This document shows positions 8,835 to 18,259 of a stretch of DNA of 64,000 nt, in pieces (positions within the stretch are counted from its first letter, which is position 1; every line of letters starts with the position of its first letter). Both the position numbers and the translations under genes were made by a program. Origin of the DNA: Fimbriimonadales bacterium (GTDB lineage: Bacteria > Armatimonadota > Fimbriimonadia > Fimbriimonadales > ATM1); the NCBI GenBank assembly GCA_026129745.1, contig JAHCHL010000005.1, positions 112,902-176,901 of the forward strand. Reading direction: 5' to 3'. Under the pieces are notes generated by a model. That model saw nothing but the letters and a program-made list of their open reading frames with translations, was not told the origin of the DNA and ran no database searches.

Positions 8835-11800
8835 ATGATAACAGCGACGATATTGGCAGCGGCAAACATTGGCGTTTCCTATCAAACGCCATTCGATGAC
8901 CATAATTGGTTCAGTTTGGGTGAGACGATTGCATTCGGCCAGCGAGATTTCGATGGCCGTCGCTTTCAGGAGATGCGAGTTCCCATTCGTTTTCCAAAAC
9001 AGCTCATTCCTACTCCGACGGACTTCGATCCTCACATTAGGTGGGACCGTTTCAAGATCAAAATCAACGAATGGGGCAACATCGGAAGACTGTATGAGGC
9101 AACAGGCGGATGGGACGAATTTCGAGAACGATGGGAGCGCGCTCAGGACCGAATCGCGCAAGGCGAATCGACCGAATGGCGAATACGCGCGCAGATCTTT
9201 CGAAGGACAGATGTTCTCTACACAGGCAAAGACAATGTGGTCGTTCCTCAACGAGGCTACATCAGTTTGCAGGACATACAATTCATCACGCAAACATTCG
9301 CTCGATTCGAGGCGTTGGTCGAAGCGTTCACCGACGGTGCGGTCGATGTCATATTGACCTATGGAGTCGAAGAAGAGCCGATCTTTGGGAGCTACAAGGA
9401 TGACGAACTATGGTCGTTCCATCCGTTTGATGCCGCAGAAAACTACTTGCGATGCAGATTCAATTATTCTGACTACGACGCTGTTCTCTATTTCTATCAT
9501 CCTGGACTGACGAACAGCTACAGCTTTGGCGGAACCATTGGTAGGTCGAACAATGCAACTCTGTCCTATGTGATCCTTGCAAACGGGCGCGAGAAAGGCA
9601 CCCGAGTTGGTCACACCGAAGCGCTCATTCATGAATGGCTCCATCAAATTGAAAACACTTGGACGCGATTCGGGTACGGAACTATGGATGGGGCTGCTCT
9701 ACCCAATTTGCATGCCGCCGAACAGAACGGCTATCGTGTCGACACGGTCGGATATACGGGTTGGTTCGCATGGATTCGCGACTTCATGACACACAACGTG
9801 CGACAAGGCATGTGGGAGAAGATGACGAACCGCTCTGACCCCGATTGGGATGAAGCGTTTCGCACGACACGTCGATCTGATGGAAGTCTTTTTGCTTGGC
9901 CGCAAGTTTCGCGGGACCCTTGGCGAATGCTGCCATTTGTTACAGCAGAGGATTTGGCAAAGCGTATCGGCGCAAACTCGGTTGAAATCAAATCGGGGGC
10001 GAGCCAATTGCTTTTCTTGCCAATTGGAGGGAACATCAGGACTCCCGTTCTTCCTGCAATCTCAGACAGCGATTTCTCGCTCAATAATCAGCTGAGTTTT
10101 GATAAAGAAGCGATGGCGAGAATTGGGTACGCGGATCGCGACTTGGTTTTCGTTCGCTTTGACGCTGCAGATTTTGTTCTTTCGAATCTGGGCGAAGCGA
10201 ACGAAGCGAATGTTCTTGGTTACATGGGAATCGACGGAAAGTTCGTTGTGGTAGCCGATGTTAAGCTCGATAACGATTCGACGGCGGAAATAAATGTACT
10301 GAAGCTTGGCGCGCAAGGTGCGAGAAGCGTCATCAAGGGCGGTGGCGATGTCTTCAGGGACATTCAGCCAGCCATAACCATATTGTCTGAAAGAGCGGAC
10401 GCCAACTTTGTGGTTACTGATTGGAGTGGTGTTCAGATAGGTGTAGGTGCAAATGGCGTGCTTCAACTTGGCAGGGAGACAGTAGGTGTACTGGTGCTAA
10501 AAGCAACTGCTTCATTGCCAGACGGTAGCCGAACGGAAAGGCCGTTTGTAATCCGGCGAAACGATCCGATCGCCGCAAAGTTTAGCGCCGTTGGCACGGC
10601 GAGAATGTCAGGCTCTCAATTGCCCATCGAAATGCGATTGTCGAACTTGGGAGCTGCTCGGTCCGCGAACATCGTTGCCACTTTGCCGACAGGCTGGGAA
10701 ATTGAGGGTTTCCCAGATCGAGTCCAATTGGCCGATTACGAGTCAAGGACATTTGTAGGCACCTTGAAGGCTTCCGCAAATGCAGTCGACGGTGCAATTA
10801 CAATTGCATTTGACGTTTCTGCTTCGGACTACACCGGCCCAGTAAAGACAGAAAGACTCCGTGTTGTGCGCACAGCCAATGCTACTTTGGAGCACGCGAC
10901 ATTCGAGTTGACAACTCGGCCGGGCGCAGGCACAGATGGTTGGGCGACTCCCAGGCCAGACAATGGAGGTTGGACAGTCCGCGCCCGCGACGGAGGATTC
11001 AAAGGTCAAGGTCTGCATATTTCAGACAGCGGTGGCACAAGATGGGGAAGGGTCAACGCATTCGGTGGTTACACGGAAGAAGGCGAACCTGATCCGAATT
11101 GGATGGGCTATGACGCTGCGGACTATCCGTATCTCGATTTCTATTTGAAAACAGAATATGAAGACAATCTGGGGCTTGTCGTTACACTTGCGGACGGTCG
11201 AAGATTTACGATCATGCTCGCAGGCCCCTACAAAGAGCAATGGGGCGGAAGCATCGAACTAAGTCGGGCGAAATTCATTCCGAATGGGGAGTGGCAGCGA
11301 ATCGTTTACGATCTTCATTCGGAATTGCAGAAGGCTGCTGGTCCGGGGAGGCACGTCGTTGTCGACATCGGATTCGGCGACACGAGGCAGTTTTCGAGCA
11401 ATCAGCAACTGGACGAAGATGTTCGCACGCACTATGTCGACGAGTGGCGAATCACACGTGATGCGAATCCTTCAGACAACACGACGAAGGAAGATCCCGA
11501 TTCAGAGATCAAGCCTGGCGCCGATCCGAAATCAGCAAATGCATGGCACCGCGCACGTGCGGCCGCCGGACTTCGTGATAGCTCCAGTCCGGAGGAACGA
11601 GCGGCGATTCGTACCTTACTAAATGATCCAGATCCAATCGTGAGAATTAACGCTGCTGCGGCATTTGCGCGCGTCCGTGACGAACAATCGCTTGCTGCGC
11701 TATCTGAGACAGCACGCCTTGATCCAGATCAACGTGCAGGCAGATACGCCGTGCAAGCATTGGAATTGATCGGAACTCCAGAAGCTTTCAAAGAACTGGA

Positions 11801-12524
11801 AGCAGCTGCGAAGATGCAAAGGTTCGAAGAGTACGTCAAAGCAGAAGCTGCGTTGGCACTGTCGAGAACGGGTAATCCGGAGTACATCACGACGATTGGC
11901 AACCTGTATGCGTCGAATTCCTGGATGGTGAGGGCGAAAGCAGCAAGGGCTCTTGGCAGCATCCGGACCGATGAAGCGCAGAGGCGCGCGCTCGTGTTCC
12001 TTTTGGAAGAGGATCCGATGGTGCGATTGCAGGTCAGCCTTATTGCCAATGTCGATGTCGATCCTGTTGGAAGGCGAATGGAATGGGCAAGCGTTAACGA
12101 CGATTCGAATGTCGTGCGCGCATATTCATTTGCTGCACTGGCGCGATCGTATGACCCTGCAATGAGAAGGCTTGGATATGCTGGCCTTGCTGACGAGGAT
12201 CCGGAGCTACGGAGAATACTCATTCATGAAATCGGCATGGACGGTAAAGAGCATCATTTGCCGCATTTGGCTCCAATGCTCAACGATTCGAATCCAGATG
12301 TGCGGGCTGAGGCCGTCCAAACTATGTTGCGAATTCCAGGTGAAAGAAGTTGGACAGACTTTCAGTCTCTCGAATCTGAAAACTATGAGCAGGTTCTTTT
12401 GCCGTTGCTTCGGGCTTACGAAGCGGGGAAGATAACAATGCCGAGCGATATGCTAGCGCGCCTCAGGTCCCATCGAAATGCGGAAGTGAGGGCGCTTGCA
12501 GGTAGGCTACAGGGCAGTCGATAA
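8835..12524 (+). CDS. Large secreted protein: HExxH metallopeptidase-like region and C-terminal HEAT repeats
   Basis: 1229 residues. The start at 8835 gives a plausible signal peptide (MITATILAAANIGVSY), four bases after mtnP. Around residue 260 lies EALIHEWLHQIENTW, a HExxH zinc motif, with LHAAEQNGY about 30 residues on as possible third ligand. Beta-rich segments follow near 590-680 (GWEIEGFPDRVQLADYESRT, like NEW3/CARDB domains), then a carbohydrate-binding-like domain near 700-850. From about 880 to the end there are some eight HEAT/PBS-lyase-type helical repeats (IVRINAAAAFARVRDEQSLA, VRAKAARALGSI). I do not recognise the complete architecture. The role is probably extracellular or periplasmic proteolysis or binding. 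Confidence 0.75.
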   Translation: MITATILAAANIGVSYQTPFDDHNWFSLGETIAFGQRDFDGRRFQEMRVPIRFPKQLIPTPTDFDPHIRWDRFKIKINEWGNIGRLYEATGGWDEFRERWERAQDRIAQGESTEWRIRAQIFRRTDVLYTGKDNVVVPQRGYISLQDIQFITQTFARFEALVEAFTDGAVDVILTYGVEEEPIFGSYKDDELWSFHPFDAAENYLRCRFNYSDYDAVLYFYHPGLTNSYSFGGTIGRSNNATLSYVILANGREKGTRVGHTEALIHEWLHQIENTWTRFGYGTMDGAALPNLHAAEQNGYRVDTVGYTGWFAWIRDFMTHNVRQGMWEKMTNRSDPDWDEAFRTTRRSDGSLFAWPQVSRDPWRMLPFVTAEDLAKRIGANSVEIKSGASQLLFLPIGGNIRTPVLPAISDSDFSLNNQLSFDKEAMARIGYADRDLVFVRFDAADFVLSNLGEANEANVLGYMGIDGKFVVVADVKLDNDSTAEINVLKLGAQGARSVIKGGGDVFRDIQPAITILSERADANFVVTDWSGVQIGVGANGVLQLGRETVGVLVLKATASLPDGSRTERPFVIRRNDPIAAKFSAVGTARMSGSQLPIEMRLSNLGAARSANIVATLPTGWEIEGFPDRVQLADYESRTFVGTLKASANAVDGAITIAFDVSASDYTGPVKTERLRVVRTANATLEHATFELTTRPGAGTDGWATPRPDNGGWTVRARDGGFKGQGLHISDSGGTRWGRVNAFGGYTEEGEPDPNWMGYDAADYPYLDFYLKTEYEDNLGLVVTLADGRRFTIMLAGPYKEQWGGSIELSRAKFIPNGEWQRIVYDLHSELQKAAGPGRHVVVDIGFGDTRQFSSNQQLDEDVRTHYVDEWRITRDANPSDNTTKEDPDSEIKPGADPKSANAWHRARAAAGLRDSSSPEERAAIRTLLNDPDPIVRINAAAAFARVRDEQSLAALSETARLDPDQRAGRYAVQALELIGTPEAFKELEAAAKMQRFEEYVKAEAALALSRTGNPEYITTIGNLYASNSWMVRAKAARALGSIRTDEAQRRALVFLLEEDPMVRLQVSLIANVDVDPVGRRMEWASVNDDSNVVRAYSFAALARSYDPAMRRLGYAGLADEDPELRRILIHEIGMDGKEHHLPHLAPMLNDSNPDVRAEAVQTMLRIPGERSWTDFQSLESENYEQVLLPLLRAYEAGKITMPSDMLARLRSHRNAEVRALAGRLQGSR

Positions 12525-12526
12525 TC

Positions 12527-12997
12527 ATGACAATCCATTTAGGTTCTGACCACGCCGGATTCGCCTTGCGGAGAATCCTCGCGAATTACTTGATCGACCA
12601 AGGCCATGCGGTCGCTGAATCCGGGCCGACGGACGAAAGCGCCTTCGATTATCCGCTCGCGGCTGCCGAGGTGGCGAAGCGGGTGGTGAAGGGCGAAGCA
12701 GACATGGGCGTTCTGATTTGCGGAACGGGCATAGGCATGGCAATCGCCGCTAATCGATTCGCGGGTGTCCGGGCGGCGAACTGCTGGAATGAAGAGTCTG
12801 CGAAGCTGGCGAGAGAGCACAATCACGCTAACGTCCTTTGCCTGGGTGCGCGCATGATAGCTCCAGATCAGGCGCTGAGCATCCTGAAAGTGTTTCTAGC
12901 TGAAGCACCGAGCCAAGAGGCTCGGCACCTTCGCCGAGTACAGAAACTCGACGAAATCGGCGAATGCGCAGGGGCGCCACCCGCGTATTGTAAGTAG
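12527..12997 (+). CDS. rpiB: Ribose 5-phosphate isomerase B
   Basis: 156 residues. It interconverts ribose-5-phosphate and ribulose-5-phosphate in the pentose phosphate pathway. The RpiB/LacAB signatures are clear: IHLGSDHAGFALR at the start, GVLICGTGIGMAIAANRFAGVRAA with the catalytic Cys in the CGTGIG loop, and REHNHANVLCLGARMI. It is slightly longer than the usual 145-150 residues. The start is two bases after the stop of the preceding gene, and the next gene begins three bases after its stop. It thus sits in a run of secreted-protein genes with which it has no obvious functional link. Confidence 0.95.
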   Translation: MTIHLGSDHAGFALRRILANYLIDQGHAVAESGPTDESAFDYPLAAAEVAKRVVKGEADMGVLICGTGIGMAIAANRFAGVRAANCWNEESAKLAREHNHANVLCLGARMIAPDQALSILKVFLAEAPSQEARHLRRVQKLDEIGECAGAPPAYCK

Positions 12998-13000
12998 CAG

Positions 13001-14299
13001 ATGAAGTCGCACGGCAAGTGGATCTGGGTTGGCGCGGCATTGGCCGTCGTAGCCACCGGGGCAACCTGGGGCTACGTCGCCAGATCGAAATACGACCACC
13101 GAAAGGGGTTTCCGCTTCTCAACGAGATCTACGCGACGAATCCGGCGGAAGTCAGAGATGACGGCAGAGTTCTCATGGGCGGCCGGTCGCCAGCCGAGTA
13201 TTTCGACCATGTGCTGTTGTTGCTCAAAGAACAATTCGTAGACCCCATTCGGGACGAGACGCCGTTGGCACACGGAGCCGTCACAAGCATGCTCCAATCG
13301 CTCCGGGACCCAGGTTCGCGCTTCTATACCGCAGAAGGCTGGAAGCGGCACTTGGCAGAGATGGAAGGCGAATATGAGGGCCTCGGCGCAAGCATGGTGA
13401 TCTTGTGGAAGGGAGAAGATGCGGACACCCAACTTCCTTTGACCATTGTCTCCGTCTTTGAGGGAGGGCCGGCAGACAAGGCCGGAATCAAAGCAGGCGA
13501 CGTCATTGAAGAGGTCGATGGCCGCTGGGTCGCGAGTCGTTCGCTCTTTCGTGAGTTGGCGGTCGCCGGTGAGAAAAGACGAAATGGGGAGATAACGGAA
13601 GAAGAGTATCAAAAGGAGTTCGAGCGGTTACGTGACAAGTCGCTCAATGCCATTTCCATTAACCGTGCTATCGAGATTCTTGAGAAGCCAAGCGACGAAC
13701 CAATCAAGCTAACGGTCATGCGAAATGGAAAGCCCGTTAAAACAGACGTAAGACTCGATTCAGGGCAGTTCGAACCGATCAGCAAGGAAGGCGAAGTGAT
13801 TCGTATCCGTTCGTTCGGGCATGGCGTCGATGTGAAACTCGCTGACTTGATCGGTTCGTCCGAGTCGGTAACTATCGACATCAGAAACAACTTCGGCGGA
13901 TCTTTCGAAGTAATGGAACGATGCTTGGCGTTGCTAATTCCAAAAGGCGAATATGCTAAGTTGCTTACGAAAAGAAGCAAAGAACCAGCGCCCTTATCGC
14001 TAAGCACAGGAGCAGAAAAGATTCGCCAGATCACAGTTGTCGTTGACAAAGGAACCGCCCGTGAGGCCGAAGTGTTCGCTGCAGCATTGCGAGACCGAGC
14101 AAAAGCGAAAGTGTTAGGAGGCGAGACCGCAGCTTTAGGGATTCTGTGCGACAGATTCACACTTGCCGATTCAAGCGGGTATACGATTACTCGCGGACGG
14201 TTCGCTGACTTGTCAGGAACTCTTCTTTACTCGATGCAATCCGATTCTGCCGCAAAGAGCGAAGACGCAAAGAAAGTGGCTGGAGGTGCATCGCAATGA
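13001..14299 (+). CDS. S41-family (CtpA-like) pseudopeptidase, catalytic dyad lost
   Basis: 432 residues. An N-terminal membrane anchor (WIWVGAALAVVATGATWGYVA) is followed by a helical region, a PDZ domain near 125-170 (GGPADKAGIKAGDVIEEVDG) and an S41 fold. At the nucleophile site the sequence is DKGTAREAEVFAAALRD, where active CtpA has STASAAE: Arg stands where the catalytic Ser should be. At the general-base site, 25 residues on, GGETAALGIL replaces HTYGKA, so the Lys is also gone. The stop overlaps the ATG of the intact paralog by four bases. It is likely a regulatory or structural partner. Confidence 0.85.
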   Translation: MKSHGKWIWVGAALAVVATGATWGYVARSKYDHRKGFPLLNEIYATNPAEVRDDGRVLMGGRSPAEYFDHVLLLLKEQFVDPIRDETPLAHGAVTSMLQSLRDPGSRFYTAEGWKRHLAEMEGEYEGLGASMVILWKGEDADTQLPLTIVSVFEGGPADKAGIKAGDVIEEVDGRWVASRSLFRELAVAGEKRRNGEITEEEYQKEFERLRDKSLNAISINRAIEILEKPSDEPIKLTVMRNGKPVKTDVRLDSGQFEPISKEGEVIRIRSFGHGVDVKLADLIGSSESVTIDIRNNFGGSFEVMERCLALLIPKGEYAKLLTKRSKEPAPLSLSTGAEKIRQITVVVDKGTAREAEVFAAALRDRAKAKVLGGETAALGILCDRFTLADSSGYTITRGRFADLSGTLLYSMQSDSAAKSEDAKKVAGGASQ

Positions 14300-15570
14300 G
14301 CATCTTCACGAAACTGATCATCGGTATCGGGTTGTTCGTCGTGACGTTTGTCGGCGGATATAGCCTTCGTGACATCGCCGCAGGAAAACCGCCGGAACTC
14401 AAGTCGATACCGTTTGCACTTGGGCTGCGTGCAGAACAAAAAAGCACCTTGGATGCTACGCGCACGTTCGCACAAGTGCTCGCAAATCTTGAATTGAAGT
14501 TTGTCGGAGAGATCGACAGGCAAGAATTGACCTACACTGCAATTCAAGGGATGATGGACGCATTAAAAGACCCTTACACGGCAATAATGGCTCCTGAAGA
14601 AGCGAAGATATTCGACGAGCGGAGTAGGGGCAAGTTTGTCGGATCGGGCGGAATCGGAGCGGAACTCAGTCCCGATCCAATGGGTGCACGAATTAGGCGC
14701 GTTTTCAAGAATGGCCCAGCGGCGCTTTCGGCGTTGCGTCCTGACGATGTGATCGTAGCTGTGAATGGCAAACAGATCATGGGTTCAGAAATCGAAAACG
14801 TTGTTGATCAAATTAGAGGAGAAGAAGGAACGACCGTTCGATTGACAATCTATAGAGACTCCACAAAGCAGACTTTCGACAAAGTCATGGAGCGTCGCAA
14901 AGTCCAAATACAAGATGTTTACAGCGAGCTACTTTCAGGAGACTACGTAGGTGGAACGAAAATTGGAAGGCTCGAAGTGCGCTCTTTCAGTGAGACAATC
15001 GTCGATCAATTCGACGAAGAATTGGCATTCTTGGAGAAAGCGGGAATTGCAGGCCTTATCATCGACCTTCGAGGTAACCCTGGAGGACTGATGGGGGCTG
15101 CAATCGACATGGCATCGAGGTTCGTCGATGGAAGACTGATCGTCAGTATGCGACGCAAGAGCGGCCATGCAGAACGCTTCTACGCCCGAAGCGGCCTATC
15201 TCAAAGGAAGGCATACCCAATTGTGATTCTTGTTGATGAGTCAACCGCAAGCGCCGCAGAAATATTTGCAGGAGCATTGCGCGACTATCGAATTGCAACG
15301 ATCGTCGGCGAGCACACCTACGGCAAAGCTGCAGTTCAGAATGTAGTAACGCTTATTGACGGCGCACAGGCAAAAATCACAATTGCTCGATACTATCTGC
15401 CCAATGGAGACTTGATTCAGAGAATAGAGGACGAAAATGGCGAATATGCCCTCGGTGGCATCAAACCCGCTGTCGATGTTACACTCGATCGAGGAGTCAC
15501 TCCAGGCGATCCAGTAAAAGACAATCAACTTCGCCGCGCTGCGGAAATCATACTCGACAAGATTCAATAG
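14296..15570 (+). CDS. ctpA: S41 family C-terminal processing peptidase (active CtpA type)
   Basis: 424 residues. N-terminal anchor (LIIGIGLFVVTFVGGYSLRD), S41 N-domain (GMMDALKDPYTAIMAPEEA), PDZ domain near 110-180 (RVFKNGPAALSALRPDDVIVAVNG), then the S41 core. The catalytic Ser is in VDESTASAAEIFAGALRDY and the Lys 25 residues later in GEHTYGKAAVQN, so the Ser/Lys dyad is complete. It cleaves C-terminal tails of exported proteins in the periplasm. It overlaps the inactive paralog upstream (ATGA), and the pair is probably made in equal amounts. Confidence 0.92.
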   Translation: MSIFTKLIIGIGLFVVTFVGGYSLRDIAAGKPPELKSIPFALGLRAEQKSTLDATRTFAQVLANLELKFVGEIDRQELTYTAIQGMMDALKDPYTAIMAPEEAKIFDERSRGKFVGSGGIGAELSPDPMGARIRRVFKNGPAALSALRPDDVIVAVNGKQIMGSEIENVVDQIRGEEGTTVRLTIYRDSTKQTFDKVMERRKVQIQDVYSELLSGDYVGGTKIGRLEVRSFSETIVDQFDEELAFLEKAGIAGLIIDLRGNPGGLMGAAIDMASRFVDGRLIVSMRRKSGHAERFYARSGLSQRKAYPIVILVDESTASAAEIFAGALRDYRIATIVGEHTYGKAAVQNVVTLIDGAQAKITIARYYLPNGDLIQRIEDENGEYALGGIKPAVDVTLDRGVTPGDPVKDNQLRRAAEIILDKIQ

Positions 15571-15619
15571 TGATAAGAGCAGGAATCTGCTCGAAATTGT
15601 GCGAACAAGGAAGAGAAGC

Positions 15620-18259
15620 ATGCTCATCTCCTCAATAATTCTTGCGTCTGTGTTGGTTCAAGGAGCCTCGACAGAAATCGTCTTGTATCGAGGGGCTTCG
15701 TTGCTCAACGATCCACACACTCGCTACTGGTCAGCAGAGGATACAACGCTCGTTCGTGAGAATCCAGAGCGATCAAGTGGGCAGAGCAGAGTCATCGCTG
15801 CGAGTCGATCCAAGCGAACGTTGATTCGCTTTGGAGACTTGAGGCGGGCGATTCCACCCAATTCTCGGATCGTGTCTGCACGCCTCGTTCTTTCCGTCGA
15901 GCTTGCCGCAGGCTCGGGTGAAGCGACACTTTCCAGATTCGGCGCCCGCTGGAACGAAGGTGGGGGTGCGGGAGAGAATCAACCCATACCACCCGACTAC
16001 AGCACATCTTGGAGCTTTCAGTTTTTTGCAACTGACAACCGAGCAAAACGATGGCAAGGCGGCGGACTTCAGCACGTTGCGGTCACTCCTAGTTCAAAAG
16101 CCGCTTTCAATTCCGCGTCGACAGAGATTGTCTTCGACGGGCTTGAACGCGACGTGCAAGAGTTCTATGACAAGTGGTACGAAAACCATGGATGGTCGAT
16201 CGACGCAAATGTCGAAATCAACTTCGAATCAGCGCAGTCAGATGGGAATCCGCCACGACTTGAGATCTCATACGCGCCGGTTGCTGAACGCACAGGGCCT
16301 GACCTGAGCGTTGTTTCGATTGAACGAACGCCTGAGTACGAGCGATACGACAACCGTGGTGACGCCTATGTTCGCATGGAAGTCGACGGGCACGAATCAG
16401 GTGTGATGGCAAATCCGGGGGGTGCGTCGACTCAAAAGTGGCCGAGAGATGGAGAAGAAGTTACATACACAGCAGTCATCAAGAATGTCGGTTCCCAGCG
16501 AGCAGAAGGATTTACATTTGAATGGAAGGTCAACGACGAAGTTCGTCAAAAGGGGGAACACGGAGGAGCGCTCGATCCTGGTGCTACAACAAGAATTCAA
16601 TTCAAGACTCAGTTTAGAAACGACCATCTCGATCATCGAACGCAGCCGATCGGAATCCTTATAAAACCGAAGGCAGACGTCTTTCCTGGAAACGATTATT
16701 TGGAGATTCAAGCGAATGCGCTCAATTTGGGCATCTGGGTCGATGAAAGCTTCCACGAAATGTTCTCGAAGCAAGTCAATGGCGCAGGAACGCGCAGCTT
16801 CGAAGACTGGATTCAATGGCAATTTAGAATTTGGAACGAAGTGTTTCTTAAGCACAGTCGGTTCAGCTTTGCACAAGATGGCTGTCGGGAACGAATGCGC
16901 ATTGGCAGAATCACCATCGTGCCGAACGGAACTTTGAAGGGCGGTGCTCACATTCCCAACGACACGCCCACGCTGATCTATGACGGTGAATGGGGATTCG
17001 ATGGAAGTTTTGGCGATGCATCGGGATACATCGATGCAGTCCGACGAGTTGCGGACCGCGCGCTTATCCACGAGATGAGCCATCAAGTCGGACTGATCGA
17101 CTTGTATTGGATGAATGTCGACCCAAGCTTGCCAAACGGCGAGGGTGGAAAAGTGAAGCTTGTGTTCAACGACAGTGTTGTGACACGCGGAAAATTCGAT
17201 CCATTCGCAGGACTGATGGGGGGAGGTGATACCAGAAACGAAACCTTCATTCCTCCTCAATTGCCCATTCCGCAGCGAGAAATCGACAGCCCAATCTACA
17301 AGAGCTACCTCTTCCGACCCACCGACCTCTATGCGCTCACCGATGTGGGCGCGCTCAACGCCAATTTAGGCTATCGACGAGGATTCTACGGCGAGTTCAT
17401 GTACTCAATGCCGCGCGTCGTTCTTGTAACTGCTTCCGACCTCTTTGGAATTCCTGTCACGAGCGGTACGTTGTCTTTCTATCAGATGAAGAACGGCGCG
17501 ATTCCAAACGAGCCGCCAGTATTTCAACTGCAGATTTCGGGTGGTAGCGCGATATTGCCCAATCGGACCACAGGGTTAGAAGAATCATTCACAACATTGA
17601 CAGGACACACGCTTGCGCCGAATCCTTTCGGAAGAATTGATGTCGTTGGCACGAATGGGGTCTTTTTGGTTCGGCTGGACACCTTCGGGCAAACAGAATG
17701 GACTTGGCTCAAGGCATGGCAGCTTGTCGACGCCTACTTTCGTGGTGCTCGAACAGGGGCGTTCGTTTACAATCTCGAATTCAATGTTGCGCCGCGACCG
17801 ATCCGATTTGGCAACTTAGCGCTAAACCGTGTCGTAACTGACAGTCGCGAATCTCCACCTGAGGGCCTTAGGCGACTGGTGGATGGCGATGCTGAGACTA
17901 TCTATGAATTGGGCGGCAATGAAGGCGATTGGTTTGAGATCGACATTGGCCGCGATCGTCCGATTGGGGAAGTGCGATTCATTTTGCGCGGTGATGCGAA
18001 CGCGATGTGGAATCAGTTCGACATCATGGTCTACAGCACGGGTCAACGCGCAAACGAAGCGAGACTGTTTGCACGCGAACTGAATTGGAGACAAGCCGTT
18101 CCTTCGATGCGCGATATCGACCCGAAGGACTTTGACAAGATTTCAGTCGCATATCGAGGAAGGCCGCAGACGGCTCGATTCATTCGCTTTGTGAACAAGT
18201 CGACTGGCGGAGGGCGGCTTGCTGGAATTGAAGTTCGAGAGACGGATCCGCCGCGCTAA
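15620..18259 (+). CDS. Secreted multidomain metalloprotease-like protein (DNRLRE, CARDB-like, metzincin motif, F5/8C-like)
   Basis: 879 residues, with ATG at 15620 after GGAAGAG and signal peptide MLISSIILASVLVQGAS. Domains in order: a DNRLRE/CBM96-like beta domain at about 20-190; a CARDB-like Ig domain near 270-350 (YTAVIKNVGSQRAEGFTFEW); a putative catalytic region with LIHEMSHQVGLIDLYWMNVD near 475-495; and a C-terminal discoidin/F5-8C-like domain near 730-875 (RRLVDGDAETIYELGG). The active-site string fits HExxHxxGxxD, the metzincin pattern with Asp as third ligand, as in snapalysin. It is probably an extracellular protease with polysaccharide- or surface-binding modules. The stop shares CTAA with gpsA. 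Confidence 0.78.
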   Translation: MLISSIILASVLVQGASTEIVLYRGASLLNDPHTRYWSAEDTTLVRENPERSSGQSRVIAASRSKRTLIRFGDLRRAIPPNSRIVSARLVLSVELAAGSGEATLSRFGARWNEGGGAGENQPIPPDYSTSWSFQFFATDNRAKRWQGGGLQHVAVTPSSKAAFNSASTEIVFDGLERDVQEFYDKWYENHGWSIDANVEINFESAQSDGNPPRLEISYAPVAERTGPDLSVVSIERTPEYERYDNRGDAYVRMEVDGHESGVMANPGGASTQKWPRDGEEVTYTAVIKNVGSQRAEGFTFEWKVNDEVRQKGEHGGALDPGATTRIQFKTQFRNDHLDHRTQPIGILIKPKADVFPGNDYLEIQANALNLGIWVDESFHEMFSKQVNGAGTRSFEDWIQWQFRIWNEVFLKHSRFSFAQDGCRERMRIGRITIVPNGTLKGGAHIPNDTPTLIYDGEWGFDGSFGDASGYIDAVRRVADRALIHEMSHQVGLIDLYWMNVDPSLPNGEGGKVKLVFNDSVVTRGKFDPFAGLMGGGDTRNETFIPPQLPIPQREIDSPIYKSYLFRPTDLYALTDVGALNANLGYRRGFYGEFMYSMPRVVLVTASDLFGIPVTSGTLSFYQMKNGAIPNEPPVFQLQISGGSAILPNRTTGLEESFTTLTGHTLAPNPFGRIDVVGTNGVFLVRLDTFGQTEWTWLKAWQLVDAYFRGARTGAFVYNLEFNVAPRPIRFGNLALNRVVTDSRESPPEGLRRLVDGDAETIYELGGNEGDWFEIDIGRDRPIGEVRFILRGDANAMWNQFDIMVYSTGQRANEARLFARELNWRQAVPSMRDIDPKDFDKISVAYRGRPQTARFIRFVNKSTGGGRLAGIEVRETDPPR

